Shown: positions 17,228 through 28,263, counted from the first letter of the stretch. The stretch is DNA of 64,000 nucleotides from Phenylobacterium sp. (GCF_030681155.1 NZ_JAUXXE010000071.1:62001-126000); one strand, 5' to 3'. A program made the numbers and translations. Notes: generated by a model from the sequence alone, not told the origin.

Positions 17228-17503
17228 TTGAACATCTCGAAACCGCAGCAACGGACGCTGCACGCCCTGGCTCAAGGGGGCAAGATCGTCATTGAGCGCA
17301 ATGAACGCGGCGATCTGATCGCCGCCGAGTGCATCACCCGCGACGGGTGGGCGCTGAGCGACTGCGATCTGCTTGTCTTCAAGAGCCTGAAGAAGAAGCG
17401 GCTGATCGCCAGCCGGGACGGCAAGCCTTACCTCATCACCAGGGAAGGCCTGCTCAATCTCCGCAGTCAGCTCGACAACCGGACCTCAATGAAAGCCTGG
17501 TGA
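17228..17503 (+). CDS. yjhX: YjhX-family (UPF0386) protein
   Basis: The 91-residue protein matches the YjhX family throughout: [18 protein letters not shown], then [29 protein letters not shown] and the end RSQLDNR. E. coli YjhX is described as a toxin paired with the GNAT antitoxin YjhQ; no such partner is next to it here, and the nearest GNAT gene lies 4 kb away. The start must be TTG at 17228 because the family N terminus begins there; the upstream ribosome site is weak, so expression is probably low. The last 18 nt overlap the convergent rsmD gene. Confidence 0.85.
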   Translation: MNISKPQQRTLHALAQGGKIVIERNERGDLIAAECITRDGWALSDCDLLVFKSLKKKRLIASRDGKPYLITREGLLNLRSQLDNRTSMKAW

Positions 17504-18061
17504 GAACCTGAGGAAGTGGACGCGCGCGGCGCCATAGTCGCGCGCGTCCAATTTTTCGAAGCCATCGACCGCGAAATCCGGCTCGTCGGAGCCACGCTCG
17601 AACATCACCACAGCCCCATCAGCCAGCCAGCCGCCTTCGGCCAAACGGACCAACGAGGTTTCCCCCAGCCCCTTGCCATAGGGCGGGTCGAGGAAGGCCA
17701 GATTGAAGGCCGGACCGTCCGCGCCGGGGCGGACCCCCAAATCGGTCGCGTCGCGACGATGAACGCGCGTGCGGCCAAACAGTCCCAGGGCGTCGACATT
17801 CTGGCGGATCGCGCCGCGCGCCAGCTCGTCGGTTTCGACGAACAGGCAGAAGGCCGCGCCGCGCGACAGGGCCTCGAAGCCCAGCGCGCCGGAGCCGGCG
17901 AATAGGTCGATCACCCGCAGGTCGCGAACCCCAGGCGACCAGGCGGCGTGTTCAAGGATGTTGAACACCGCCTGGCGCGCGCGGTCCGACGTCGGACGTG
18001 TTTTGTCGCCGGCTGGCGTGGTGATCGCCTTGCCGCGAAATTCCCCGGAGACGATCCGCAT
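17486..18061 (-). CDS. rsmD: 16S rRNA (guanine(966)-N2)-methyltransferase RsmD
   Basis: RsmD methylates G966 of 16S rRNA in the assembled 30S subunit. The 191-residue length is typical. Motifs seen: [11 protein letters not shown] and [14 protein letters not shown] at the N terminus, the SAM-binding [19 protein letters not shown], and the catalytic FLDPPYGKG. The start ATG shares one base with the stop of the upstream pseudouridine synthase (TGATG), so translation is probably coupled. The 3' end overlaps yjhX by 18 nt. Confidence 0.97.
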   Translation of the reverse strand: MRIVSGEFRGKAITTPAGDKTRPTSDRARQAVFNILEHAAWSPGVRDLRVIDLFAGSGALGFEALSRGAAFCLFVETDELARGAIRQNVDALGLFGRTRVHRRDATDLGVRPGADGPAFNLAFLDPPYGKGLGETSLVRLAEGGWLADGAVVMFERGSDEPDFAVDGFEKLDARDYGAARVHFLRFSPGFH

Positions 18062-19932
18062 CAGTCGCGCTTGGGTCCGCGCGGGCCAGACCTGGGCGGA
18101 CCAGATTTGGGCGGGGCGGACCTAGGCGGACCGGAACGCGGAGCGCCCGACTTCGGGGGCCCCGAACGTGGCGCACCGGAGCGCGGCGGCCCGGACTTGT
18201 ATGCGCCATCCTTGGGCGGTCCCGAACGCGGGGGACCAGATCTCGGAGGACCTGAGCGGGCGGCCCCGTCGCGGGGCGGCCCTGAACGCGGAGGGCCCGA
18301 GCGCGGAGCGCCATCCGAGGACGCCGAGCGCGGCGGCCCGGACCTTGGCGGGCCAGATCTTGCGGCGCCGTCGCGGGGCGGCCCCGAGCGCGGCGGGCCA
18401 GAACGGGAAGCACCATCCTCAGAACGTGGAGGCCCGGAACGGGCATAGCCTTCGCCGCTCGATGAGCGGGGTGGCCCCGATCTCGGCGGACCCGAGCGTG
18501 CGGCGCCGTCACGCGGCGGACCCGAACGCGGAGCCCCACCGGACGCTCCCGAACGGGGCGGACCCGAACGGGTATAGCTCGACGACTCGCCGGCCGCAGC
18601 GGAGCGGGGCGGACCTGAACGCGGGGGACCAGATCTCGGAGGGCCCGAACGTGCGGGGCCATCACGCGGGGGGCCCGAGCGGACATAGTCGACGCCGCTC
18701 GCCGAGCGGGGGGAACTCGAACGCTCGCCCCCGGACCGCGGCGGGGCGGACGAAAGCTTGGGTCCGCGCGCATTGCCTGAACGACCATCGTCGCGCTTGC
18801 CGTCAAAGCTCTTGGCGCGGCCATAGATGGGCTTGCCGGCGGCGCGCGGCGGGCGATCACGCGTAACGGCCGGAATCTGGCCCGGCGTGAAGGTCCGGAT
18901 GCCGCCGGGCTTGTCTTCAGCCAGACGCGAGGAGCGCATGCGCGGCGCGACCGGAACCTGGGCGTCATCCTGGCCGGGACGCGGGGCGCGACGCGCCTTG
19001 CCGCTGTGGACCTTGACCTCGATCTTCGGGGTCGCCCAGCCGGCCTTGTAGACGGCTTTGGGCTTTGGCACGCCATCGGACGGAGCGCTGACGCCACGGC
19101 GGCCGGACGGGCCGGCCTTGCCGGTGAACAGCGGCCGGTCGCCGGTGGGCATGTCCTCGGGGTCGATATATTCGGCGAGCTGTTCGCGGATCACGCGGGG
19201 CCCCACCTCCTCAATGTGGCCCATCTCGAGCGTACCGAGCGAAAACGGACCGTAGGACAGGCGGATCAGCCGGCCGACCAGCAGGCCCAGCGACTTCAGC
19301 ACCCGGCGGACTTCGCGGTTCTTGCCCTCGGCCAGCACCACGGTGAGCCAGATGTTGGCGCCCTGCGGACCTTCCTTGGCCTTGTCGATCTTGGCGTCGA
19401 TCGGGCCGTACTGGACGCCCTCGACGACGACGCCGTCCTTCAGCTTGTCGAGTTCGGGCTGGGTGATGCGGCCCCGCGCGCGGACGCGGTAGCGGCGAAC
19501 CAGGCCGGTCGTTGGCTGCTCCAGCGCGCGCGCCAGCTCACCGTCGTTGGTGAGCAGCAGCAGACCCTCGGAGTTGATGTCCAGGCGGCCGACCGAGATC
19601 AGCCGAGGCAGTCCAGGCGGCAGGGCGTCGAACACGGTCGGGCGCCCTTTCGGGTCCTTGTGCGTGGTCAGCAGATCGACGGGCTTGTGATAGCGGAACA
19701 CGCGCGTCGGTTCGGCCTGTTCGACCACCTCGCCGTCCACAGTCAGGATATCGCCAGGTTCGACCTTGACGGCCGGGGTGGTGAGAACGGCGCCATTCAG
19801 GGCGACGCGGCCAGCTTCAATCAGCTTTTCGACATCGCGGCGGGACGCAACACCGGCTCTCGCCAAGGCTTTTGCGACGCGCTCACCTTGACCGGAGGCC
19901 GTCTCATCGTTTCGTTGGGGGTCGTGGATCAT
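18061..19932 (-). CDS. rluB: 23S rRNA pseudouridine synthase (RluB type) with long SGPPR-repeat tail
   Basis: The 623-residue protein has an N-terminal S4 domain (RVAKALARAGVASRRDVEK), then the RsuA/RluB catalytic core with the active Asp in GRLDINSEGLLLLTNDG and the VAEGKNREVRRV block. The core ends near residue 260. The remaining ~360 residues are disordered and basic; the last ~250 consist mostly of about twenty SGPPR/SGPPK units mixed with DGAAR and SASSDG variants. A tail of this length is far beyond the usual RluB. Start ATG 19932 opens MIHDPQRND. It overlaps the 5' end of divergent tadA and is coupled to rsmD. Confidence 0.92.
   Translation of the reverse strand: MIHDPQRNDETASGQGERVAKALARAGVASRRDVEKLIEAGRVALNGAVLTTPAVKVEPGDILTVDGEVVEQAEPTRVFRYHKPVDLLTTHKDPKGRPTVFDALPPGLPRLISVGRLDINSEGLLLLTNDGELARALEQPTTGLVRRYRVRARGRITQPELDKLKDGVVVEGVQYGPIDAKIDKAKEGPQGANIWLTVVLAEGKNREVRRVLKSLGLLVGRLIRLSYGPFSLGTLEMGHIEEVGPRVIREQLAEYIDPEDMPTGDRPLFTGKAGPSGRRGVSAPSDGVPKPKAVYKAGWATPKIEVKVHSGKARRAPRPGQDDAQVPVAPRMRSSRLAEDKPGGIRTFTPGQIPAVTRDRPPRAAGKPIYGRAKSFDGKRDDGRSGNARGPKLSSAPPRSGGERSSSPRSASGVDYVRSGPPRDGPARSGPPRSGPPRSGPPRSAAAGESSSYTRSGPPRSGASGGAPRSGPPRDGAARSGPPRSGPPRSSSGEGYARSGPPRSEDGASRSGPPRSGPPRDGAARSGPPRSGPPRSASSDGAPRSGPPRSGPPRDGAARSGPPRSGPPRSGPPKDGAYKSGPPRSGAPRSGPPKSGAPRSGPPRSAPPKSGPPRSGPRGPKRD
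18070..18690 (-). repeat. Coding tandem repeat (SGPPR units) in the pseudouridine synthase tail
   Basis: About twenty copies of a 12- to 15-nt unit encoding Ser-Gly-Pro-Pro-Arg(/Lys) occur in frame. DNA copies are only partly identical, indicating some age. Repeat number could vary between strains by slippage. Confidence 0.85.
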
Positions 19933-20400
19933 GATCAACGCACCATGCGCATCGCGCTTCGAGCCGCGCAAGCCGCCGCCGCAAATGGAGAGACTCCAGT
20001 TGGGGCGGTAATTGTGGATCCAACGACTGAGGAAGTCATCGCGGTGGGGGCCAATGGCCCGATCGGCAGCCACGATCCGACCGCCCACGCAGAGATCGTG
20101 GCCTTACGGGAGGCGGCCCGGAAGCTGGGAAACTACCGGCTGACAGACCTGACGCTGGTCGTCACCCTGGAGCCCTGCGCCATGTGTGCTGGGGCGATAA
20201 GCCACGCCCGCATCGGCCGCGTGGTGTTCGGCGCCGAGGACCCGAAGGGCGGCGCGGTGATCCATGGGCCGAAATTCTTCGAACAGCCGACCTGCCACTG
20301 GCGGCCGTCGGTGACCGGCGGGGTGCTGGCGGAAGAGAGCTCGGTCCTGCTGAAGGATTTCTTCCGCGCCCGGCGCAAGAAACGCGGACCGGTCGAATAA
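19924..20400 (+). CDS. tadA: tRNA-specific adenosine-34 deaminase TadA
   Basis: TadA deaminates A34 to inosine in tRNA-Arg(ACG). The CDA-fold zinc site is clear: TAHAEIVAL (His ligand and catalytic Glu) and LEPCAMCAGAI (two Cys ligands); DPKGGAV and FFEQPTCHWRP follow. The 158-residue length and the run of about seven residues before M-R-I-A-L match relatives when translation starts at GTG 19924, which has a GGGGG site upstream; the ATG at 19945 is the alternative. The 5' end overlaps the divergent rluB start by 9 nt. Confidence 0.93.
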   Translation: MDHDQRTMRIALRAAQAAAANGETPVGAVIVDPTTEEVIAVGANGPIGSHDPTAHAEIVALREAARKLGNYRLTDLTLVVTLEPCAMCAGAISHARIGRVVFGAEDPKGGAVIHGPKFFEQPTCHWRPSVTGGVLAEESSVLLKDFFRARRKKRGPVE

Positions 20401-20413
20401 GCCGCCTCCAATC

Positions 20414-20538
20414 CCTCTGCCACGGGAGAGGTTAGGTGAGGGGGCGGCGCAAGCGCCGCTCTGGGGCCGCCTCTGATGCGCAGAATGCAGTTGGATAGGC
20501 CGCGCCCCCTCACCCGGCCTCTCGCCGAGGGGGAGAGG
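20414..20538. repeat. Long imperfect inverted-repeat element after tadA
   Basis: The gap 20401-20608 holds two complementary arms, about 37 bases each (20414-20450 and 20502-20538). They carry GTGAGGGGGCGGCGC against GCGCCCCCTCAC and GAGAGG against CCTCTC. It resembles the GC-rich intergenic palindromes common in Caulobacterales. It may act as the tadA terminator. Confidence 0.55.
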
Positions 20539-20608
20539 AGAATGGCTTGCCATCCCGAGACCCTCCGTCCGATGATGCCCGAAAATTAGATCATTAGGAG
20601 GAACCCCC

Positions 20609-21484
20609 ATGGGTCTATTGGACGGTAAGGTCGCCATCATTACGGGCGCGGGCGGCGGATTGGGCGAGGCCTACGCCAAGCTCTTCGCCAAGGAAGGCGC
20701 AGCGGTCGTGGTCAACGACCTGGGCGGGCCGCGCGACGGCTCGGGCGCGGACACCTCAGCGGCGCAGAAGGTCGTCAACGACATCGTGGCCGCAGGTGGC
20801 CGGGCTGTCGCCAATGGCGACGACGTATCGACCATGCAGGGCGGCGAGAACATCCTGAAGACGGCCTTGGACAATTTCGGCCAGGTCGACATCCTCGTCT
20901 GCAACGCCGGCATCCTGCGCGACAAGAGCTTCGCCAACACCTCCGAACAGGACTGGGACCTGGTGGTGAAGGTGCACCTGAAGGGCACCTATTGCTGCAC
21001 CATGCCGGTCTGGAAGTGGATGAAGGACAACGGCAAGCCCGGCACGATCATCATGACCTCGTCCACCTCGGGCCTCTACGGCAACTTCGGCCAGTCCAAT
21101 TACGGGGCGGCCAAGGCCGGGATCTATGGCTTCATGCGCGTGCTCTCGATCGAGGGGCGCAAGTACGGCATCCGGGTCATGGGCCTGGCGCCGGGCGCCT
21201 TCACCCGCATGACCTCCGACCTGCCGGGCTTCCGCGACAAGGAACCGGACGCCATGGCCCTGCCCGAGAACATCGCGCCGGGCGTCCTCTACATGGCCTC
21301 CGACCTGGCGGCCGATCACACCGGCAAGGTGTTAGGCGTGTCCTCGCGCGGCGTGCGCGAGATCAAGATGGTGCAGACCGACGGCTTCCAGCCGGGCCGG
21401 CCCTACACCGCTCAGGATGTGGCCGAGCATGCTGCCGAGGTGTTCTTCCCGGCGGCGGCTGAAAAGACCGCAGCCAGCGCCTAA
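20609..21484 (+). CDS. SDR-family 3-hydroxyacyl-CoA dehydrogenase-like protein
   Basis: The 291-residue classical short-chain dehydrogenase shows the cofactor motif TGAGGGLGEAYA, VNDLGG, CNAGILRD (NNAG position), Ser in MTSSTSG and the YGAAK catalytic pair. VNDLGGPRDGSGAD resembles the (3R)-hydroxyacyl-CoA dehydrogenase domain of peroxisomal multifunctional enzyme 2, so the likely role is in fatty acyl-CoA or related lipid metabolism. The C terminus extends ~40 residues past the core. A strong AGGAGG site precedes the ATG. Downstream is a large hairpin and a convergent GNAT gene. Confidence 0.87.
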   Translation: MGLLDGKVAIITGAGGGLGEAYAKLFAKEGAAVVVNDLGGPRDGSGADTSAAQKVVNDIVAAGGRAVANGDDVSTMQGGENILKTALDNFGQVDILVCNAGILRDKSFANTSEQDWDLVVKVHLKGTYCCTMPVWKWMKDNGKPGTIIMTSSTSGLYGNFGQSNYGAAKAGIYGFMRVLSIEGRKYGIRVMGLAPGAFTRMTSDLPGFRDKEPDAMALPENIAPGVLYMASDLAADHTGKVLGVSSRGVREIKMVQTDGFQPGRPYTAQDVAEHAAEVFFPAAAEKTAASA

Positions 21485-21494
21485 AACACCACCT

Positions 21495-21536
21495 CGTCAT
21501 CCTCCGGACGTCTGCAAGACGATCCGGGGGATGACG
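21495..21536. terminator. Large hairpin between convergent SDR and GNAT genes
   Basis: Fourteen-base arms (21495-21508 and 21523-21536, one G-T pair) enclose a further CGTCT/AGACG stem with a three-base loop. No long T-run follows. It is placed to serve both genes. Confidence 0.6.
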
Positions 21537-21540
21537 ATGA

Positions 21541-22128
21541 CTAGGCTGCGAACGCCGCCAGCCGCGCGTCGAGGCCGTCGCGTACGCCTGGCCATTCGCT
21601 GTCGAGGACCGAGAAGAGCACCGTGTCGCGGATACGGCCCGTCCAGGTGATGCGGTCCTGCCGCAGCAACGCCTCCTCCACCGCCCCGAGCTTCAGCACC
21701 GCGGCGCGCGACCGCAGATTGATCGCATCGACCCGGTAGACGGCGCGCCTAGCGCCACACTCGAACGCGTGGCCCATCATCAGCCGCTTGGCGGCGGGAT
21801 TGACCGCACCGCCGCGCACATCGGGCCGGTAATAGGTGCCACCGATCTCCAGCACGCCGTTGGCGCTATCCATGCTGCTGAAGCAGGTCAGCCCAACGCA
21901 ACGCCCCTCCACCATCACCGCAAAGCTCACTGTCGTCCCATCGGCGATGTGGGCGGTCAACGTGGCCCATGTAGGATCAAAATGCTCGCCGGCCCAGGAG
22001 AAGGGGTAGAGCTCGGTCCAGATCGCCTGGTCTGCGTTGCAGGCCGCGCGCAGATCCTCGCGATGCTGCTCGCCCATCGGTTCGAGCCGCACGAAGCGGC
22101 TCTCCAGGATCTTGGTCTCGATCTTCAT
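21541..22128 (-). CDS. GNAT-family N-acetyltransferase (RimJ/RimL type)
   Basis: The 195-residue protein follows the RimJ/RimL acetyltransferase pattern: RFVRLEPMGEQHREDL at the N terminus, the GVLEIGGTYYRPDVRGG acetyl-CoA-binding region, and INLRSRAAVLKLGAVEEALLRQ near the C terminus. The acceptor is unknown; protein N termini or small amines are possible. The ATG at 22128 overlaps the upstream TauE-type stop in ATGA, so the two are translated from one transcript. The open frame extends upstream inside that gene. Confidence 0.88.
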   Translation of the reverse strand: MKIETKILESRFVRLEPMGEQHREDLRAACNADQAIWTELYPFSWAGEHFDPTWATLTAHIADGTTVSFAVMVEGRCVGLTCFSSMDSANGVLEIGGTYYRPDVRGGAVNPAAKRLMMGHAFECGARRAVYRVDAINLRSRAAVLKLGAVEEALLRQDRITWTGRIRDTVLFSVLDSEWPGVRDGLDARLAAFAA

Positions 22129-22883
22129 CCAACGCCTCGTGCGAACAATTGAGCCGCCTGGAGCAGATAGAGGAGGCCGATCGCAGTCACGATCCACTTC
22201 GTCCACTTCTTGAAGTCCACATCGTTCATGCGGTCGAGGATGCGGCCTCCCACCACCGTGCCCGCCATCGACAGCGGCACGGCCAGGGCGAACATCCACC
22301 AGGGCGGCATGTCGTGTGACGAGCTGGTCAGGAGCGGCGCCCCATAGACCAGGATCTTGGCCAGGTGGGCGAACACCTGGGTCGCGGCCTTGGTGGCGAC
22401 GATGGCGTGACGGGTCAGACTGGTGCGGACGAAGAAGAGGTCCAGCAGAGGCCCGGCGACACCGGCCGTCAGGTTCAGGCCCGTGACCAGCAAACCGGAC
22501 ACGAATGCCTGCGGGGGGTGGGCGGCGTCCAGATTGATCATCCGCTGCGGCAGCCACAGCAGGCCCGGCACCAGGCCCATCAGCAGGTAGAGCACCGGCT
22601 TGGAAGGCACGAGCGAGATCAGGGCCACCGCCACGCCCGCCAAGGCCGAGGCCAGAGCGTACCAGCCGACAATGTCCCAACGTACGTGCTTGGCGTGCAG
22701 GATCGCGCGCCAACCGTTGACCACCAGTTGCAGTATGCCGTGGGTGACGAAAGCCGCCGACACCGGCAGGACTAGGGCCAGGCCGCCCATCAGAACCAGG
22801 CCGCCGGCCATGCCGAACACACCTGACAAGGTGGCCGTGACAAAGCCGAGTATGATGATGAAAAGAGCCGCGGGAATGCTCAC
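22125..22883 (-). CDS. TauE/SafE-family anion exporter
   Basis: The 252-residue membrane protein has about seven or eight hydrophobic segments and the two TauE/SafE repeats, with GFVTATLSGVFGMAGG in the first and GLNLTAGVAGPLLDLFF in the second. The family exports sulfite, sulfonates or related anions; the substrate here is not known. I chose GTG at 22883 because GGAGG lies just upstream and the protein then begins directly with the first membrane segment; the longer frame adds an unlikely basic N terminus. Confidence 0.85.
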   Translation of the reverse strand: MSIPAALFIIILGFVTATLSGVFGMAGGLVLMGGLALVLPVSAAFVTHGILQLVVNGWRAILHAKHVRWDIVGWYALASALAGVAVALISLVPSKPVLYLLMGLVPGLLWLPQRMINLDAAHPPQAFVSGLLVTGLNLTAGVAGPLLDLFFVRTSLTRHAIVATKAATQVFAHLAKILVYGAPLLTSSSHDMPPWWMFALAVPLSMAGTVVGGRILDRMNDVDFKKWTKWIVTAIGLLYLLQAAQLFARGVG

Positions 22884-23120
22884 AGGGGTCGTCCTCCGGG
22901 TTGCGGCCCGCCCCGATGGTGGACACAGGCCACCCACGGTCACGGACCCGCTGCGCGTCGCGCGCGAAAGAGTGCGGGTCCGCCCGCTCACCCTCCGGAG
23001 GAAGGCGCTCGTCTCCGAGCCAGGGATCGCGCCTTGGCGATCAGACCTGACATCCCAGGAACGTGGTTCGGTCTACACCCGCGCAAGCGTGGCCGTCGAG
23101 GGCTGAGCGCATGCAAAGAA

Positions 23121-23148
23121 AAAGGCCCCGGCGAACGCCAGGGCCTTT
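23121..23148 (-). terminator. Intrinsic terminator for the acyl-CoA dehydrogenase gene
   Basis: AAAGGCCC (23121-23128) pairs with GGGCCTTT (23141-23148); a run of T on the minus strand follows. It lies 31 nt past the acyl-CoA dehydrogenase stop. Confidence 0.85.
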
Positions 23149-23179
23149 TCCACGAAACCGACAGGGTCGGATCGAAAGA

Positions 23180-24499
<1,320 letters not shown>

Positions 24500-24699
24500 C
24501 TGGTCTCTCCCACTGCGGTTCATTCGCGCGGCCCCGTCTCGCCAGGGCCAAATTCGGTGTCATCAGTCTCGCGACAGACGATAGGCCGCTAGCTTTGGCG
24601 CATATTCGCCCAAAATCAAACAAGCGTTTCAATTTTTCACACAAGTCTGAACCGCGGCGGTCGATAGGCTGCGCTGAACCGCTCGGGCGGAGTCGATCG

Positions 24700-24722
24700 A
24701 TGGCCGGGTCAAGCCCGGCCAT
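24700..24722. repeat. Palindromic ATGGCCGGG/CCCGGCCAT repeat, copy A
   Basis: Nine-base arms with loop TCAAG sit between the acyl-CoA dehydrogenase and VOC genes. Three more copies surround the GIY-YIG gene near 41.6-42.0 kb. Confidence 0.8.
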
Positions 24723-24739
24723 GACACGTGTCGCCCTAG

Positions 24740-25120
24740 CTAGACTGTGTGACAGACAGCCTCGATATTGTGGCCGTCCGGATCGAGCACGAAGGCGCCG
24801 TAGTAGTTCGGGTGGTATTCGGCCCGCACGCCCGGCGGGCCGTTGTCGACGCCGCCAGCCGCCATGGCCGCGGCGTAGAAGGCGTCGACGCTGGCCCGGT
24901 CGGGCGCCGCCAACGCCAGGTGGACATGGCCGGGGGAGCTGCCCGTGCCGATCCAGAAATATGGCTTTCCGTCCGAGCCGTAGCCGGCATGAGATCCGCC
25001 GCCCGTCATTTCGGGCGTGACCTCCATCACCACGGCGACGCCGAGCGGCTTCAGCGCAGCATCGTAGAAGGCGCGGGCCTTGGCGAAGTCGCTGACCGTC
25101 AGTCCAACATGATCAAGCAT
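24740..25120 (-). CDS. VOC-family (glyoxalase/bleomycin-resistance fold) protein
   Basis: The 126-residue protein is a single VOC domain made of two beta-alpha-beta-beta-beta units. Likely metal ligands are His in MLDHVGLTVSD, His in PGHVHLAL and Glu in HNIEAVCH; FVLDPDGHNIEA is the family's C-terminal signature. Activity cannot be told from the fold: isomerases, dioxygenases and resistance proteins share it. The gene stands alone between an acyl-CoA dehydrogenase and a periplasmic protein gene. Confidence 0.85.
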   Translation of the reverse strand: MLDHVGLTVSDFAKARAFYDAALKPLGVAVVMEVTPEMTGGGSHAGYGSDGKPYFWIGTGSSPGHVHLALAAPDRASVDAFYAAAMAAGGVDNGPPGVRAEYHPNYYGAFVLDPDGHNIEAVCHTV

Positions 25121-25202
25121 ATGATCTCCTCCAGCTTGGATGGCTGGAGAGACTAACGACCGACACGCCAGATCGTGTCAGCAACCCGCCAGGCCCGCCG
25201 CC

Positions 25203-25622
25203 CTATTTCGCCGTGAGCTGGTCGGCGCCCTGGCAGGCGCTCTCGACCAGCGCCTTGTCCTCGGCGCTCTTGGCCAGGGCGCTCGTGGCGGTGCGCCAGT
25301 TGCCCGACAGTTCCAAAGGCTTTTTCGGCGAATAGCCGCCGAGGCTGATCAGCGACTTGTTCTTGCAGTCGATCGCGGTGACGAAGCCGACGCCATCGGC
25401 CTTGCCAGGACCTGACGGCCCCATGCGCGGCTCGGCGCCGGGCTTGCCCACGGCCTGCATGACCACGACCTTGCCGGTCTGGGTGTCGCGATAGGAATAG
25501 TCGGTGTCATAGGACCATTCGAGACCCGTGGGGGTCTTGGCGTAGGACTTCCAAGTCTCGGCCTGGGCGGTCGTGGCGACAGCCATAGCCGACAGCGCGG
25601 CGAGCGCGATTAAGCGGCGCAT
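25203..25622 (-). CDS. Periplasmic protein, surface-adhesin E-like
   Basis: The 139-residue protein has a Sec signal peptide (1-21, TTAQA before the cut) and a small beta-rich domain with two cysteines near the end (DCKNKS and ESACQG), probably disulfide-linked. The pattern W-x-S-Y then a YDTDY-like strand, and an IDCKNKSL block, recalls the PF16747 (adhesin protein E-like) fold, but I would not press this. Function unknown; it is probably secreted to the periplasm. Confidence 0.6.
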   Translation of the reverse strand: MRRLIALAALSAMAVATTAQAETWKSYAKTPTGLEWSYDTDYSYRDTQTGKVVVMQAVGKPGAEPRMGPSGPGKADGVGFVTAIDCKNKSLISLGGYSPKKPLELSGNWRTATSALAKSAEDKALVESACQGADQLTAK

Positions 25623-25711
25623 GAAATATATCTCCTGGTGGTTCCCTCGCGCCGGACCCTATCTGGGTGGGGGCTGGAGAACAAAGCCGAATCCGAAACG
25701 CCCCGGCCTCG

Positions 25712-25738
25712 CTTGACTCCCAGCGTCCCTGTCCCTAC
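25712..25738 (+). promoter_or_regulatory. Candidate groESL promoter
   Basis: CTTGAC (25712-25717) and CCCTAC (25733-25738), 15 bases apart, resemble the alphaproteobacterial sigma-32 or housekeeping elements. The CIRCE follows about 12 bp downstream. Confidence 0.5.
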
Positions 25739-25750
25739 CTCCGCCCTGCG

Positions 25751-25777
25751 TTAGCACTCAGGGGCCTCGGCTGCTAA
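25751..25777. promoter_or_regulatory. CIRCE operator (HrcA site) upstream of groES
   Basis: TTAGCACTC (25751-25759), nine bases of spacer, then GGCTGCTAA (25769-25777). The left arm matches the CIRCE consensus fully; the right arm differs from GAGTGCTAA at two positions. HrcA repression of groESL is well established in Caulobacter. Confidence 0.9.
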
Positions 25778-25836
25778 TGGTCGGCCCCGGGCGTTTTCGC
25801 ACCGCATTTCAAACGTCCCGAACGGAGACTTTCAAT

Positions 25837-26124
25837 ATGGCGTTTCGTCCTCTGGGAGACCGCGTCCTCGTGAAGCGTGTCGAGGAAGAAGAAAAGACCA
25901 AGGGCGGGATCATCATCCCCGACACCGCCAAGGAAAAGCCGCAGGAAGGCGAAGTCGTCGCCGTTGGCCCCGGCGCCCGTGACGACTCCGGGAAGATCCA
26001 GCCGCTCGACGTCAAGGCTGGCGACCGCATCCTGTTCGGCAAGTGGTCGGGCACCGAGGTCAAGATCGACGGCAAGGATCTCCTGATCATGAAGGAAAGC
26101 GACGTCCTGGGCGTGGTCGAATAA
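25837..26124 (+). CDS. groES: Co-chaperonin GroES
   Basis: The 95-residue GroES forms the heptameric lid of the GroEL cage. Conserved blocks are [19 protein letters not shown], the mobile loop [17 protein letters not shown] with its hydrophobic III tripeptide, and [17 protein letters not shown] precedes the ATG at a good distance. groEL follows after 51 nt; the promoter and CIRCE lie upstream. Confidence 0.98.
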   Translation: MAFRPLGDRVLVKRVEEEEKTKGGIIIPDTAKEKPQEGEVVAVGPGARDDSGKIQPLDVKAGDRILFGKWSGTEVKIDGKDLLIMKESDVLGVVE

Positions 26125-26163
26125 CCACCCCGACGCCTTCCCTCCCCAACAACAACATTCTGA

Positions 26164-27822
<1,659 letters not shown>

Positions 27823-27861
27823 GTCCTACGCTCAAGCGTTCAGACGCTTGAAGAAGATCGA

Positions 27862-27890
27862 GGGCGGAGCCGCAAGGCTCCGCCCTTTTT
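27862..27890 (+). terminator. Intrinsic terminator of groESL
   Basis: GGGCGGAGCC (27862-27871), loop GCAA, GGCTCCGCCC (27876-27885), then TTTTT. A textbook rho-independent terminator. Confidence 0.95.
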
Positions 27891-27903
27891 CTATGGCCGC
27901 AGT

Positions 27904-28263
27904 CTAGAGCGGCTGCTTGCGCGTATCGCCGATGACGATGGCGGCGATCCAGCTGACGACGCCGGTGATCATCGCTGCGCCCACGCCGCTCCAGAACCCG
28001 GCGACATGGAAGCCGGGAAGCATCCAGGCGACCAGCATGATCATCAGGGCGTTGAGGACCAGCAGGAACAGGCCCAGCGTGACGACCGTGAGCGGCAAGG
28101 TCAGGATGAACAGCACCGGCCGCAGGAAGGCGTTGACCACCCCCAGCACGACGGCTGCAATCAGCAGATCGACGAAGCCGTCATAGCTGACGCCCGCCAG
28201 CATGTAGGCCGCGAGCGCCAGGCCGAGGGCGGCGACGACGGCGCGGACGAGAAATCGGACCAT
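27904..28263 (-). CDS. Small membrane protein of the phage holin 4 (PF04020) family
   Basis: The 119-residue protein has four hydrophobic segments and the pattern NAFLRPVLFILTLPLTVVTLG, with LNALMIMLVAWMLPGF, typical of the PF04020 (YvlD-like) family. Despite the holin family name, chromosomal members are not phage lysis proteins and have no firm role. It converges with groEL across the terminator. Confidence 0.85.
   Translation of the reverse strand: MVRFLVRAVVAALGLALAAYMLAGVSYDGFVDLLIAAVVLGVVNAFLRPVLFILTLPLTVVTLGLFLLVLNALMIMLVAWMLPGFHVAGFWSGVGAAMITGVVSWIAAIVIGDTRKQPL

Noticed and set aside
18070..18690. CRISPR-like tandem repeats
   Set aside because: Units are 12-15 nt, contiguous, in frame and encode SGPPR; there are no spacers.
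17952..19097. 381-residue arginine-rich frame and plus-strand frames over the SGPPR repeats
   Set aside because: They are shifted readings of the repeat tail of the pseudouridine synthase, low in complexity and without a start signal.
27904..28263. Prophage holin
   Set aside because: The family name is misleading; there are no phage genes nearby.
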